From: Deuterostichococcus epilithicus
Lineage: Eukaryota > Chlorophyta > Trebouxiophyceae > Prasiolales > Stichococcaceae
Reading direction: 5' to 3'
Assembly (NCBI GenBank): GCA_033439295.1
Contig: JAVTLE010000011.1
Location: 620,082 to 684,081 of the forward strand
Length of the DNA stretch: 64,000 nt
Shown here: positions 1 to 11,424 of the stretch, in pieces
How the letters are laid out: each line of letters starts with the position of its first letter
Position numbering within the stretch: position 1 is the stretch's first letter
The notes under the pieces: model-generated
Database searches by the model: none
What the model saw: only the letters and a program-made list of their open reading frames with translations
What the model was told of the DNA's origin: nothing
Program-made: the position numbers and the translations under genes

Positions 1-4
1 AGCA

Positions 5-3000
5 ATGGCGCTCGCGCGCGTTGCCTTCGTGCTGATCGACGGCCTCGGCGATGTGTCCATTCCGGAACTGGGCAATCGCACGCCTCTGGAGGCGGCACAC
101 ACGCCGCACCTAGACGCCATTGCCGGTGGGCCATGCCGCAGCTTCGGCCTGAGCGCACTCACGTTTCAGCGCCACTCAACGTTCAAATGTCAGATGTGTC
201 GCTGCGTCACTATGTGTGCACACTCCATCCTTAGCCGAGGCGCAACATTTAAATCTGTGGGCGCCACGTGCGGCAGGGCTGATGCCCCAGGGCATGTTGA
301 GCCCTGGCGCCATCGCCAGTCTGCAGCCCGCCTTTGCCATCGTGTTATACTGTGCTGCAGCGGCGGTGCGCAGCGGACTGCTGGACCCTGCTGAGTCGCC
401 GGGGCCTGCCATGGCAGAGGCAGTGCTCTGCTGTTCCACCCCCAGCTGAGTTTTCGACACCGAAACGCCCTGCAGCGGCGGGCCATAATGGGCTGCTGGA
501 CCCTGTGGAGCCGGGCCTGGCGTGCGGCTCCGACACCGCGCACCTCTCCATCCTGGGCTACGACCCCCGCAAGTGCGAGGCCCTGCCACGCTTGACCGAG
601 GGACTGAGCACCCGTCACCTGGAAAACTGCCTGTGGATGGGTGGTCGTGATGACGGTCAGGAGCTTCCGCCAAGCCTCGCGGGTCGCTGTGCACATGTCC
701 TGATGTGCTGACGCGCTGACTGCGTCGGCTGAACTGAGTTCCCTACATCCCCGGCCCTGGGTGAGGAACGGGCAGGAGCTGCATCCTGGAACCGCCGCTC
801 CTGCGCCAGCACGGCCCATGACCTGACGAGCCAGGCATCAGCGAAAACATGTTGCAGCAAACTCGCTGCAGGTACTACCGGGGCCGGGGTGCCTTCGAGA
901 GCATGGGCGCGGGGCTGGCCATGGCGCCCGGGGACATCGCCTTCAAGTCCAACTTTGCGACGCTCGATACCGGCAGCGGCCTCGTGACCTTGCGCCGCGC
1001 CGACCGGCGGTTCGAGGACCTGGGCCCGCTCCTGTGTGCCGACCTCGACGGTGCGCCTGCGCTGCGCGTCTGTTGCTCTACCTGCGGGCCTCCTGGTCTA
1101 CGTCTCTTCTTGAGACAACGTGCAAAACACATGAAATGCTTAGTTTTGATTGTGAAATGAAAACGAAGCATTGGCCTAGGGGCTGCCCAGTCCAAGCTGG
1201 ACTTGGTAGCACCTGCCTGGCCTGCCTGTGGGCACGATTGGCAGGCCGTGCCCGCCCTTCTGCTTGCCCAGCCTGCCTGTGCGGGCGGGTCTGTCTGGCC
1301 ACGCCAGGCCCACCCTGTTCCAGTTGGGGTATGTGCAGCACGCGTTGACTGCGCCGCCCAGGCCACAGCCTGGCGGCGGCTGCTGCTGCTGCTGCTGCGG
1401 TGAGACGACACTGCCTAACGCAAACATACTACACACCAGACCTGCTGCTGCTGTCATTCTTCCCGCAGCAGGCCGGCGGCGTGCACCGTAAGCGCTTCCC
1501 CGCACAGCGGCCAGGCTGCAAACCGAGGCTGCCGTTATGTGTGACCCAAGCACTCAACCACACGCTGCGCGCCGCAGGGCTGGCGCTGCCGTCCTTCCCG
1601 CAGCACGCCGTCAGCGTGCGCTACGCGACGGAGCACCGCTGCGGCGTCGTGGTGCGGGGCCCGGGCCTCAGCGACGCCATCAGCGGCACCGACCCGCTCA
1701 AGGACAACCTGCCGCTGCAGGTGCCCCGTCGTTTCAGCGGGCCGTCCTCCCGACAGCACTTTCTCAACAGCTCGTTCGAGACTCCTCAGGAGGTCGTGTG
1801 CAGTAGGGCGCGTAGCATGACGACACACTGCAAGCATTGCCACCGAACCACTCGGGGACCAACCTGCCGCTGCAGGTGCCCTTACACTTGCAGCCCCAAC
1901 ATCTGCGCCTGTGATGCTGGGACTCGACTACTTCTCAGCAATGTGTGGGTAAGGGTGCACACTTGGACGTGGAGGTCCTACTTGGAGCTGGAGACGTGCA
2001 CCAGCTCGTTGAAGGACAGGCCTGCTGCCAGGGCGCCCGGTCTACATCGCCTCGTTGAACCTAGGCATCTTCTTCGTAAACCCTGGACCTGTTACTGTCC
2101 CTACTCACAACCAGGTGGGCGACATTGTACGAGGTATTTTTTTGACTCTCCTGCAGGTGGTGCGACCGCTGGACGGCAGCCCGGAGGCGGCGCACACCGC
2201 TGACGTCGTCAACGAGCTGTCTGCGGAGTTCCAGAAGGCGCTGGCGGGCCACACCATCAACGAGCAGCGCCGGGCGGAGGGCAAAAACCCCGCCAACCTG
2301 GTGCTGCTTCGCGGCTGCGGCTCCAGGTGTGTTGCTGCCACGTGCCTCTTCGAGAGCCTTGAGGAAAAGGGTGTGCAGCTTCTGAAGCGGCGACCCCGCC
2401 AAGCTGCGGCTGCGGCATCAGGGTGGGTCTTGACTTGCTTCCGGGGATCCTGCAGGAGATAAACCACGAAAGGGAAGATGAGTGGATTCGGGGCAGGAAG
2501 CCTGCCAACCTGCTGTTCCTGCGCGGCTGCGGTGCTGAATGTGTCGAACTTGAGGTCTGATGGAGACAGAGCAGACACAACAGACAGCCGTCAACCTGGG
2601 GCTGCTGCGCGTCTGCAGCTCCAGGTGTGGCACCGTTCGGAGCCCATCTTTCAGAACCCTTTGAAGGAGGCCCTTCCTCACAGGTATTCTCCAGGAACGC
2701 ACAGATGAAATTTGATGCGGCAGCGGATTGATGCAGCCTCCTGCAATGCAAACGACGTGTGTGGTGACGGCTCTGCCACTCAGTCGCCGCTTGCACAATG
2801 GTGCCCCGCGGTCACTGCCCTTGAACCACCTGCCGGTCTTCGTGCTGACAGCCTTCTCAGCCACTAAGCCCAGATGCTGAGCTTTCTCGGCTGGAGCGCC
2901 CGCAGGATCGCGGTGCAGCCCTGGGAGGACCGCCACAGGCGTGCGCACCGGACCGTGGCCGCTGGTTGCCATGGAATCGGACACCCGAAACCACTTGCAG

Positions 3001-4978
3001 ACGCTTGCTGCTGTTTGGCCGCAGGCAGCGCCGCGGGTGCCAGGGCCGCGCGGCACGATGGTGGTGCCCACCAAGTTTGTCGTGCGGCCCTGCTTAGGAT
3101 ACACTCCCTTGACATGCCCTCCTCCGCTGGGTGCGCCTGCAGGATCGCTGTGCAGCCCTTCGAGGAGCGCCACGGGCTGCGTGGCGCGATGGTGGCGCCG
3201 ACGAAGATCATCGCCGGGCTGGGCCTGTCGCTGGGCCTGGGCCTGCTGCCCTGCCCCGGCGCCACCGGCGACTACCGGTCCGACTTCGGTGCCAAGGTTT
3301 GCGTCTGGATATGTGTAGCCTTGCAGAGGCGGATGCAAGTCAGGCTGGCCCTGGCCGGGCCTGGCACCACACACGACGACCTGCTCCCACCTTGGCGCGA
3401 GCTGTGCTCGATTGCATCGTGTGATCACACATGGCCAGGAACATGGCTGATGTCCTTGCGCATCTGGAAGGTCTGACCGGCCCCATATGCGGGTGCGATT
3501 GTCCTATGTACAGTCTGCTGGGTGGCGACACAACTGCCTGTGTGTGCCGGACAGCAGGACTCGTATGAATTTTCATGCTTGGGGAGCTGCATCGGTCACC
3601 CGGCCGGATGCTGTGACTCGCCAGACACTGGTTGGTCAGCTGGCAGGCTCAAAATCCAGCTCACCACGTTGAAGACGACCTCCATCTGCCGTCGCCGCAG
3701 GCCGCCACCGTCGCGGAGGCGCTGGCGGAGGGGCGCTGTGACTTCGGCTTCCTGCACATCAAGGCAGTGGACGACACCGGGCACGACCGCGCTGCCGCGC
3801 TCAAGGTGAGCAAGGTCAGGTCGGGATGCGGGTGAGCTTGCCGTGCGGGCTGTCGGCAGCCTGTGGAGCGCAGCATGCGAGCCGAGTCCGGGCTGCGCTG
3901 CTGCGGCTATCAGCTCCGCCACACAGCCTGCAGCGCGCCCGACGGGCCTCGCTTGCGGCGGACGTGCAAGCAGCACCGGCAGGCCAGGCGTCCTGTTCCA
4001 CCTGCAGCTTCATTGTGGCACCGCCGCAAGCAGCAGAAGCACTGCTTCCCAAGGGCAACTCATACGCCGCACCCTGAGGTCCATGTGCTGAGCTGCCGCG
4101 CAGGTAAAGTATCTTGAGGTGGTGGACGCAATGGTGGGGCAGCTGCTGCGGCGCCTTGCGGACGCCGACACCGCCGATGCCGACGCCCCCAGCCCCGCCG
4201 GTGTGCCGCCGGCGGACGGCGGTTCCGCCACCCCTGCGGTGCGGCGGCGGCGGCGGCGGCGGCTTCGGCGGCTTCGGCGGCCAATAGCGCGCCAGGCAAT
4301 GCAGCCGCAGCGGATGGCGGCGACAGCAACGGCAGCAGGCATCACGGCGGCGGCAGTGACAGCAGGGTCGGCGGTGGCGCCAGCGCGGAGGCCGGTGCAC
4401 GGTTCGCCGTGTGCGTGACGGGCGACCACTCCACTCCGGTGGTCTTCGGCGACCACTCCCACGAGCCGGTGCCCTTCGCCATCGCGCACGTCGCTGATGT
4501 GGTGAGAGTCTGACGCCCTGCTTGTTCTCCAGGGCTTTCTTGCGGACCCAAATGTCGCTTCAGTGGCAGCCAGGAGCAGGACTGAGGCTCGACAGCATCG
4601 TCCGATCCATGCACTTTTGTCTGCCACCGTGATTGAACATGATTACTTTGGCGGAGCCAGTGTCGGACGCTGCCTGTTCAATGTGGTCTCCTTCGGTGTC
4701 CCCAGGTGGGTGCGGTCGGCGGCGACGGCGGCCTACCGCGGCACCCGCTGCCGCACATAGCCCACCCAGCCCCGGACCTGCCGCCGCTGCCGCAGCTGGC
4801 CGCGGAGGCAGACGTTGTGGAGCGCTTGCAGCCGGGTGAGGAAAGTGTGGCAGTCAGCGGGGACGGGGTGCGGCGGTTTGGGGAGGCGGCGGCGGCGGTG
4901 GGCGGCCTCGGGCGGTTCCCAGGCTGCGAGGTCATGCCGCTAGTGCAGCGGTTCCTGCGGACTGCGCCTGCCTTGTAA
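5..4978 (+). CDS. apgM: archaeal-type cofactor-independent phosphoglycerate mutase
   Basis: Interconverts 3- and 2-phosphoglycerate in glycolysis without 2,3-bisphosphoglycerate. Exons I can place: 5-125, 476-572, 872-1050, 1578-1720, 2157-2326, 3143-3296, 3701-3805, 4104-4501 and 4706-4978; phases agree at every junction. Family signatures are in order: VLIDGLGD (metal-binding Asp), TPLEAAHTPHLD, GSDTAHLSILGYDP, YYRGRGAFE with PGDIAFKSNFAT, SVRYATEHRCGV, GTDPLKDNLPL, GATGDYRSDFGAK, IKAVDDTGHD, TGDHSTPVVFGDHSHEPVPF, and a C-terminal GGLGRFPG. Exon 8 carries a low-complexity Ala/Gly insert (about 4205-4400) absent from archaeal enzymes. The reading frame shifts inside its CGG run near 4240, so a tiny intron or a repeat-length error lies there. 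The start ATG is at 5, so the 5' UTR is outside the window. Many introns hold degenerate copies of neighbouring exons (listed separately). Identity is near certain; targeting is not known. Confidence 0.93.
361..446 (+). pseudogene. shadow copy of mutase exon 2
   Basis: A degenerate copy of the start of the real exon 2 (476-572) lies in the preceding intron. It begins right after a copied splice acceptor (ctgcag at 355-360, as at 470-475). It shares the CGGCGG start and the block encoding GLLDP, then drifts out of similarity. If used, it would soon reach a stop, so it looks like a non-functional or alternative exon. Confidence 0.75.
1450..1500 (+). pseudogene. short shadow copy within mutase intron 3
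   Basis: The segment around 1459-1490 (ttcttcccgcagcaggccgg and onward) resembles the interior of real exon 4 around 1592-1625 (tccttcccgcagcacgccgt and onward). The match is short, about 36 bases, so it is weaker than the other shadow copies. Confidence 0.5.
1851..1890 (+). pseudogene. shadow copy of the end of mutase exon 4
   Basis: Real exon 4 ends with aacctgccgctgcag followed by donor gtgcccc (to about 1727). The same block, including the donor-like gtgccc, recurs about 148 bases downstream inside the intron, near 1859-1880. It is a copy of an exon end together with its splice donor. Confidence 0.65.
2485..2640 (+). pseudogene. two shadow copies of the end of mutase exon 5
   Basis: Real exon 5 ends with a segment encoding NPANLVLLRGCGS (2287-2326). 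Two degenerate copies follow in the intron. One, near 2497-2545, encodes KPANLLFLRGCGA. The other, near 2585-2632, keeps aacctggggctgctgcgcg and the tctgcagctccaggtgtg donor context. Three tandem-like copies at about 200- and 100-base spacing indicate repeated local duplication. Confidence 0.75.
2898..3085 (+). pseudogene. split shadow copy of mutase exon 6
   Basis: Real exon 6 begins gatcgctgtgcagcccttcg at 3143 after acceptor cag. In the preceding intron the same start, with its acceptor, recurs at 2906 (gatcgcggtgcagccctggg). The next part of the exon (ATGGTGGCGCCGACGAAG at about 3188) recurs at about 3057 as ATGGTGGTGCCCACCAAG. In the shadow copy the two halves are pushed apart by roughly 90 unrelated bases, so an insertion followed the duplication. 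Confidence 0.8.
4230..4275 (+). repeat. CGG trinucleotide run in the mutase low-complexity insert
   Basis: Six to seven near-perfect CGG units are followed by ttcggcggcttcggcgg. Upstream and downstream family motifs are in different frames across this run, so its length or a tiny intron decides whether the mutase frame is continuous. Confidence 0.7.
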
Positions 4979-6454
4979 GGCAAGGATTTCTCAGCCGCAA
5001 CGCGGATGGCTCGTTGAGCAGCGTGCCCGGGTCGTATGTTGCCAGCAGGCACATAGGAATGTATCGTCGCGGACTGGGGGTTCAAGCGCCTGGAAACGTA
5101 TGATCTGGCAAAAGACAAAATGTGCGCATGTACTTGACACATGCGGGATTGGTGAACAAACCTCCCCTTTGGTTTGACTGTAATTTGCATCACTCCTCTG
5201 CCATGGCTGTGTGCTGCATGCGTGGGACTGATGGGAGTCAAGGTCTCTCATGAAGCCTTGTGTTCCTTGCTCATTCTATTGATGTCGGTGAATGATGATT
5301 ATGGCCATACCCTTCCAGCATCAGCCAGGTTTTGGAACGGCAGATGTAGCATGCGGTTACTTCCGTGTCCAGGTCCACCGGAATTATTTTTGCCTGGGTA
5401 AAAATAGTCGTGGCACGTGCTAAGAGTAATACACGTGATCAGGAAAGTCCACGGCTCTGTCAACTTCACCGAACGGGTAGTTCTGATATGTCCGGTGCAT
5501 AAGCGATAAGCCCCCAACGTTAGCTAGCTGGGGCTGCGTGGTAGCAGGTGTATACGACAGCTTCAAAGGAACTCTTCTTGGTTCAAATGCTTCAGTTCTT
5601 GACACCACACAGGTGCTCAGCAATTCAGAGATAGCACATGATCAGTGAGTTGCAATGACTGCACTGCCCGAGTCACCATGGTGAGGTTCACAGTCAAGGT
5701 CGCCGTAACAGTCGTCGTTCTCAGTGCATTCCTGGCCGGCAGGCGCACAGCATAGGTTGTTTGGCGAGAGCAGTTCGCCGTTGCTGCCGCAGGTGACCTA
5801 CATGCCAGGGGCGGCGGTAATAGTCGATTGGTATAGTCGATATTGATATATCAAGACCACATTTGCGTGTGACGCACCAAAATCGGCAATTGGTGCGATG
5901 CAGTCATTCTGTGAGCCGTGAACTGGCGCTACAATACGTGGACCTTGCTACTTCAATGATTAAGTGAAGCTACAGCTGGTCCGCAAGGTCAATGATCATG
6001 GTGTCGTAGTGTGATCTGCGTGCATTACGGTGGCATACTATGCAGGACGTATTGACCCTTGGTAGGGAGGGGAATAGGACGGGGCAAGAAAGGCACTGTG
6101 ATGCACGGCAGCAGCGCACCTCCTCACCGTTGATGAGCTAGCGTCTCCATGGGTAGGTGTGCATTGATCGCATTTGCGCCGCGCAAGCATACTGTTACAA
6201 GGTACATGGCGGCAGACATATGCGACACATGACCGGATGCAAATATGAGGCGCACTTCTCGAAGCATGAACGACTTCGAAGATTTATCGGCGGCTGGTAT
6301 CTCCCAGCGGCAATGTGCTACTACGGATCGCAGCCTAATCAATGCATCAAAATCGGCAGCGTGGTGTCATGTGCGAACACAGACCACTGCAGTTTGTCTC
6401 ACGACGACTCGTGAACATGCTAGGGCATTTGTAGGCGGTGACACTTCGCGCTTC
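4979..6454. other. intergenic spacer between convergent 3' ends
   Basis: The region lies between the mutase stop and the dehydrogenase stop. Its composition is visibly more AT-rich than the genes. I see no supported coding exon, tRNA or repeat. A TGTAA motif, the usual green-algal polyadenylation signal, sits at 5179-5183, about 200 bases past the mutase stop, and is a plausible 3' processing signal for it. Confidence 0.5.
5179..5183 (+). promoter_or_regulatory. candidate TGTAA polyadenylation signal of the mutase gene
   Basis: TGTAA is the common poly(A) signal in chlorophyte algae. This copy lies about 200 bases downstream of the mutase stop codon on the same strand. The assignment rests on position and motif only. 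Confidence 0.4.
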
Positions 6455-9400
6455 TTAGCCGATGATAGATCCTTGCACGTCAATCACAAATCTGTAGCGA
6501 ACATCGCTCTTCAGCATCCTCTGCATGGCCTGCAAGCAAATTTGAATGGTCCATGAGAACTTGGTTCGACTTGAATTGTGTATGATGTCAAAGAAGGTAA
6601 AGCAATGACAGGGCATTGTGAACAAGTCAAGATGTCATCCAGTTCAGGGTCTGGCGCACCTCGTTGAGGTAGGACGCAGGAATCTCCTCAATCTAGTCAA
6701 ACACAGCGTTTTGACGTCAACTTTGCCAACATTTTGTTGGCAATTGCTCCGGCAGGACACCCACTAGCAACAGCAATGACGGCAGCCTGTAACGATGTCA
6801 GCAAACGTCGGAAGCAACCGGACAAGTGTCAGCCAACTCACGTCCGAGGTGATGTTGTGCTTCCCGCAAAAATCCAGCATTTCCTGCAGAAAGCATCGGT
6901 TTGTGATGCGTTGCCTACATTGAAGGCCCATGAGACAGCGAGAGAGCGAGGTACGTTTGCTGCACCCAGTTCGCAACCTCAGTACACCTCGCCTCGATTT
7001 GCTCACCTGCGTCTCTTTAATGCCGCCGATCAGGCTGCCGCCCACCAGCTTGCGCCTACGTGGTGAAATGAGTCGCATCACTAAGCCGTGCTGGGAGAAT
7101 GCAACAGGCTACGCCTGGTCATCGTAGGAACACAGCTGCACCGGCATGGGATATGTGATTTTGATAGCATTCGAAATGAATGAACAATTGAAGAAGTGCA
7201 TCCCTTGCGTCAAATACTGGGCAGACGGGGAGCGAGTTGCTGCCGGCACTGTGCTGGCTAGTGATGCAACATAGCAGCCATCATCAGAGTCTCATCTTGC
7301 ACCGAGTGAACCACGCACCCAAAGATGAGGGCGTTGGTCGGCAGCTGCAGCGGCTCCGGCGGCACGCCGACAGTGATGAGCTTGCCGTCCAGCTTGAGCA
7401 GCGCCTGTCCAAGGCACACCAGGCAAATCTCAAATAGCATGAGCCCCAGTGACAGCCCTACACATGCTTAGAGCTGCCGCAAAACTTGTTGCGCCAGGTG
7501 CAACCCTGCTCAGGAGGCCGATCGCTGCAGCACAACGGCAAAATTGCGTGCTATCCGCCCGCCGGGGCTTGCTCACGTTGTGCAGCTTATCCACCCCAGA
7601 AAAGCTCACCAAGTAGTCGACCAGCGGGTGGTTGGCGGACACGGCGTCGATGATGCCGTCCAGGGTGTTGGCGATCTTCCCCATCTGCTCCTTGTCTTTG
7701 GACACGACGAAGTGGTCAGCACCGAGCCGGCTGGTCGCCTCCTCCCGCTTCTTCTCGCTGGTGGACAGCACCGTGACCTCCAGGCCCATGGCCTTGCCGA
7801 TCTTGACCGCCCTGTGTCATGTGTGTAAGCATCTGAATCAGCAATGGACATGATTCCGGGAAACGGAGCTTTCAACACCACAGCTGGCAACACCACCCTT
7901 CATGAGAGGCGGGCAGCACATCCGCAGGCCTGACGAGCACTCATCGAGCAGAAGGTGCACAATGCAGGGACGCCTTGCAGGAGGCTATCACGAAGCAGGA
8001 GATGCGCCCTGGGCAAGACTCACATGTGGCCCAGGCCGCCGAGGCCGATGACGCCAACCTTCATGCCGGGTTTGTCGAGGCCGTAGTGACGCAGCGGCGA
8101 GTACACCGTGATGCCAGCGCACAGCAGCGGCGCCGCGCCCGCCAGGCTGATGGTATCGGGCACGTGCAGCGCATAGTTGGCGTCGACCACCAGGTGGTTT
8201 GAGTAGCCGCCCTGCGATTTGTTCACGGGGTGTCAGCAGTGTGCCGCGGGGCATCACCAACAGCATGTTTGCGGCCTGTCTGTCGCCCAGGCCAAGGACC
8301 GTAAGATGGTCCCATCCCGTGCAGGGGCCTTCATGCAGTGCAGAACATGTTGCCACCTCAAATGGTGACCCAGCCTATGTGGTGATCGCTGCTTGACCGC
8401 TGCCAACTATTTGCTGCTTTACTGCGATACAGCTAATCAGGCGATGCATGGATTGAATATTGGCCGGTTCGAAGCCCACCTTGGTGGTGGCATCTGTGCC
8501 AGGCTCCGGGGAGTTGTAGGTGAAGGTGCAAGGGCCGTCACAGAACTGCTCAGCATCCGCCTTGCACTGCGGACAGTTGCGGCAGGAGTCCACCATGCAT
8601 CCAACGCCCGCGCGGTCGCCAACCTGCATGGTTTGGTGGACTTGACGTCATGTGACGACGGTCACGACAAAAGAGTTGGGCTGAGGGCGCCCGCGAGCTG
8701 CACGGCTGCGGAGCAATTTAACTGCGTGCAGTGCGCTCACTGGGTGTGTAGTAGTGTCTCAATGCCATAGGCATTGCTGCAGACACGAACAAAATCACGG
8801 ATTGCAGCTCACCTTGAAGTTCTTCACCTCGGCGCCAACCTCGGTGACAATGCCGGTGATCTCGTGCCCCGGCAGGCACGGAAACTTCGTGTTCTTCCAC
8901 CTGTCGAGGCAGTGCGCGGCAGGCATTGCGCGGTTCTGGCATTCGCACTGGGCAGTTCTACCAAAATCAACAATACCCGAATAAAGAGTTTGCAGGGCCA
9001 CAATGTCACCTTTCTTCACGCCCAGTCTGGGCGGTTCAAGAGCTTTTGACTTCAGGCGTGTATGGTTGCAAGAGCTGATGCAAGACTCACTCGTCGAGAA
9101 GCTGGTGCAGGTCCGAGTGGCAGATGCCGCAGTGGGCGACCTGTGTGATATGAGGGGCACTCATTGAGCATGCTCAGTCATCGAGATTCAGTGCACGCAT
9201 GCCTCTGGCTGCCACCTGCCATCAAGGCGTGGTGCAGTGACATGCAGATACCAACACGAGACACCTGTGGCACTGCCACTCATGCACACAGGCCTGCACT
9301 TGTGACGCATCACATGTTGACATACCTGGATGTGGATGTCGTTGGGGCCGGGCGTGCGGCGCGTGAAGACGTGAGGCACCAAGTGCCCCTTCTCGTCAGA

Positions 9401-10363
9401 CGCCGCCATGCCCAGGGCGCGGGAGCCCTGCTTGTGGTCCTGCGCCTGCTCCACGCCCTCAAACTCGTGCGTTGCTGACGCCTTGAAGGCGGCCACAATC
9501 TTGTCCCACGGCACCTCGTCTGCGCAGTTATGGAGGTCATGGCTGGGCCATTCAGCGCCTTAAGATCAGTGACGTCCACATAGAGGACCCTAAACTCACA
9601 TTGCAGGCCCAAGAGCTGCTGCCGCTGCGTTGGTGCAGCCAGGCGCACTTGCGCCTCCAGGTGTTTTAGTAATGACTAATTGCGTGTGTGGTGATTGACA
9701 GTGTGTTACAGTGCAAGGGTGCAGCACCAAGGTTCTGGAGCTGCAGGCTGCGCAGCATGCTGTAAACTGACCGCATTTCTCGCTACTTTCATGCTTGCAT
9801 GGTGTTGCGAGGATTGCCTGGCGGCTGCGAGCGTACCGCCGCTGCTGGTGAAAATATCCTCAGCCGCCTTGGCGTTGCCATACTTCTTTGCCAGCTCCAA
9901 TAGCTCATCCTGTGAGCAAATATTCAGCGAAGTTTGTAATACCGCACGACATTAAGATCCACGCGACAGGACAAAAGGTGTCTTGATGCAGACTGATGCA
10001 TTGGCAAAGGTACCCATTAAGTAGGGCATATTAGGTCACCATCAGGCACGGATACCGCCCCTGGCGACAACAACCCAGCAAGGACCACATGCAACACTTC
10101 TGAAGCTAGCTATGAGCGCATATCAAGCATCAGCAAGCTGCAGCCGCCGATCGTAGTCGACGCACGTATGGCTGCCGGATCATCGATGCGGCCGTGAAAA
10201 GTTCAGCAAGCGCTCGGAACTCTGAATGTGCAGGTGGATCGACACAAACAATTTTCACCTGATTCAGGCCGCCGCTTTGGTGCGTCGCCTGCGTGAACAG
10301 GGCGAAGGCGCGAGGGTCTTGCGCAATTTGGGGTTTCGTTGGCTGCGCGACCTTCAACGTCAT
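6455..10363 (-). CDS. zinc-dependent alcohol dehydrogenase, cinnamyl-alcohol-dehydrogenase group, with N-terminal extension
   Basis: Medium-chain NADP-type alcohol dehydrogenase. In order along the minus strand: catalytic-zinc motif CGICHSDLH (about 9100-9140), [10 protein letters not shown] (about 8860), structural-zinc cysteine cluster [16 protein letters not shown] (about 8570), third catalytic Cys in [16 protein letters not shown], nucleotide-binding GLGGLGHM (about 8030), [35 protein letters not shown] (about 7040), [11 protein letters not shown] (about 6870), [16 protein letters not shown] (about 6660) and [10 protein letters not shown], ending with a TAA at 6455-6457. The ATG at 10361-10363 has a good algal context. 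Three 5' exons joined in phase encode an 85-residue or so segment before the dehydrogenase fold ([38 protein letters not shown]) not found in typical plant enzymes. The physiological substrate cannot be read from sequence. Confidence 0.9.
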
Positions 10364-11424
10364 GTTGGCAGTCGCTTGTTGTGTTGTCAAGCGGAAAGAG
10401 GTTAAGAACGAGGTCGTATTGCAGAAGGTGACACTGTGGGGCTTGGGGAAGTGCAGCCGGAGACCTTTTTGGATCTTGTTATGAGGATCTCGCCCCGTGG
10501 GGAGCACTGATCAGTGGTAGAGCTGATTCAAATATAATTTAAAAGGGGGCGTTTAGGTGCACGGCATACTGCCTTGCTGGATCTGCCCCGATGTGCCTCT
10601 GACGCTGCCCCCCTGCAGCTGCCGCTTTTCGCGCACCTGGTGCTCTTCCTGTTAGCCTGACCCTCGAATCTGGTGCCCTTTTTCTGTTGTGTGCATATTG
10701 TTTGGCCGACCGCGCTTGAGTGAATCTTACCCGCTTGCGCGTTGGAGACACACTCCGTCGTTGCGAGGACACTGGGTAGAGCTGAGAGCATTTGCGGCGG
10801 TCAGCATGTCAGTCGCCTCACTCAAGGATGCAGCTCCGAGCGCGGTTGGCAGCGACCTTGCCAACCTGCGCAACTGACAACCATTCAACAACAATGCGGG
10901 TGGCTCTATCTCAAACTCGAGTAGGCCGTCTAGAACACAGCACACGCCGAGCCGCCGCCGAGGTGCTGAGAAGCACCAGCTGCCGGCTCGCTCAGTCTGC
11001 ATGGAGGCGATTGCCAGCAGTTTGAGCATCACGCGATGCGAACGGCCGCGATCATTATTGCAATCCTGATGGCAATCATGTTGGTTCCGCCAAATGTTCC
11101 GCTAGACTCGACCGCCAGATTCAATAGGACCGGTTGGGTGTCTGCTGGTCCAATGGCACCCGCTGAACACCTGGCCTGAAATGAAGTCCGCCAGAACACG
11201 ACGCAAGTGAGGAATCGTTGCCCAATCGCACGTCGGGCCTAGTAATACAAAACCAACCCCTACACGGTACCTATTCCAACACTGTACAGTCCAGACATGT
11301 CAACTTCCCCCTCCACCAACAATGGCCAGCAAATCATGAAGCCTATTATTTTCCTACATCTATTCGATGTCAACTATTCGAGTATTACATGCACTTGTCT
11401 TATAGCTTGCCCCAACCATTGCGC
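10364..11424. other. spacer between two minus-strand genes
   Basis: It lies upstream of the dehydrogenase start and downstream of the glucosyltransferase stop, so it should hold the promoter of the former and the 3' UTR of the latter. Short open frames occur (for example 10807-10877 plus) but none shows a recognisable domain or convincing splice partners. Confidence 0.45.

Noticed and set aside
4403-4480. GDHSTPVVFGDHSHEPV as a tandem duplication
   Set aside because: The two GDHS units are the natural metal-binding motif of the ApgM family, not a recent repeat.
4979-6454. Mobile element or virus-like insertion in the AT-richer spacer
   Set aside because: No terminal repeats, transposase, polymerase or capsid-like reading frame is recognisable; it reads as ordinary spacer.
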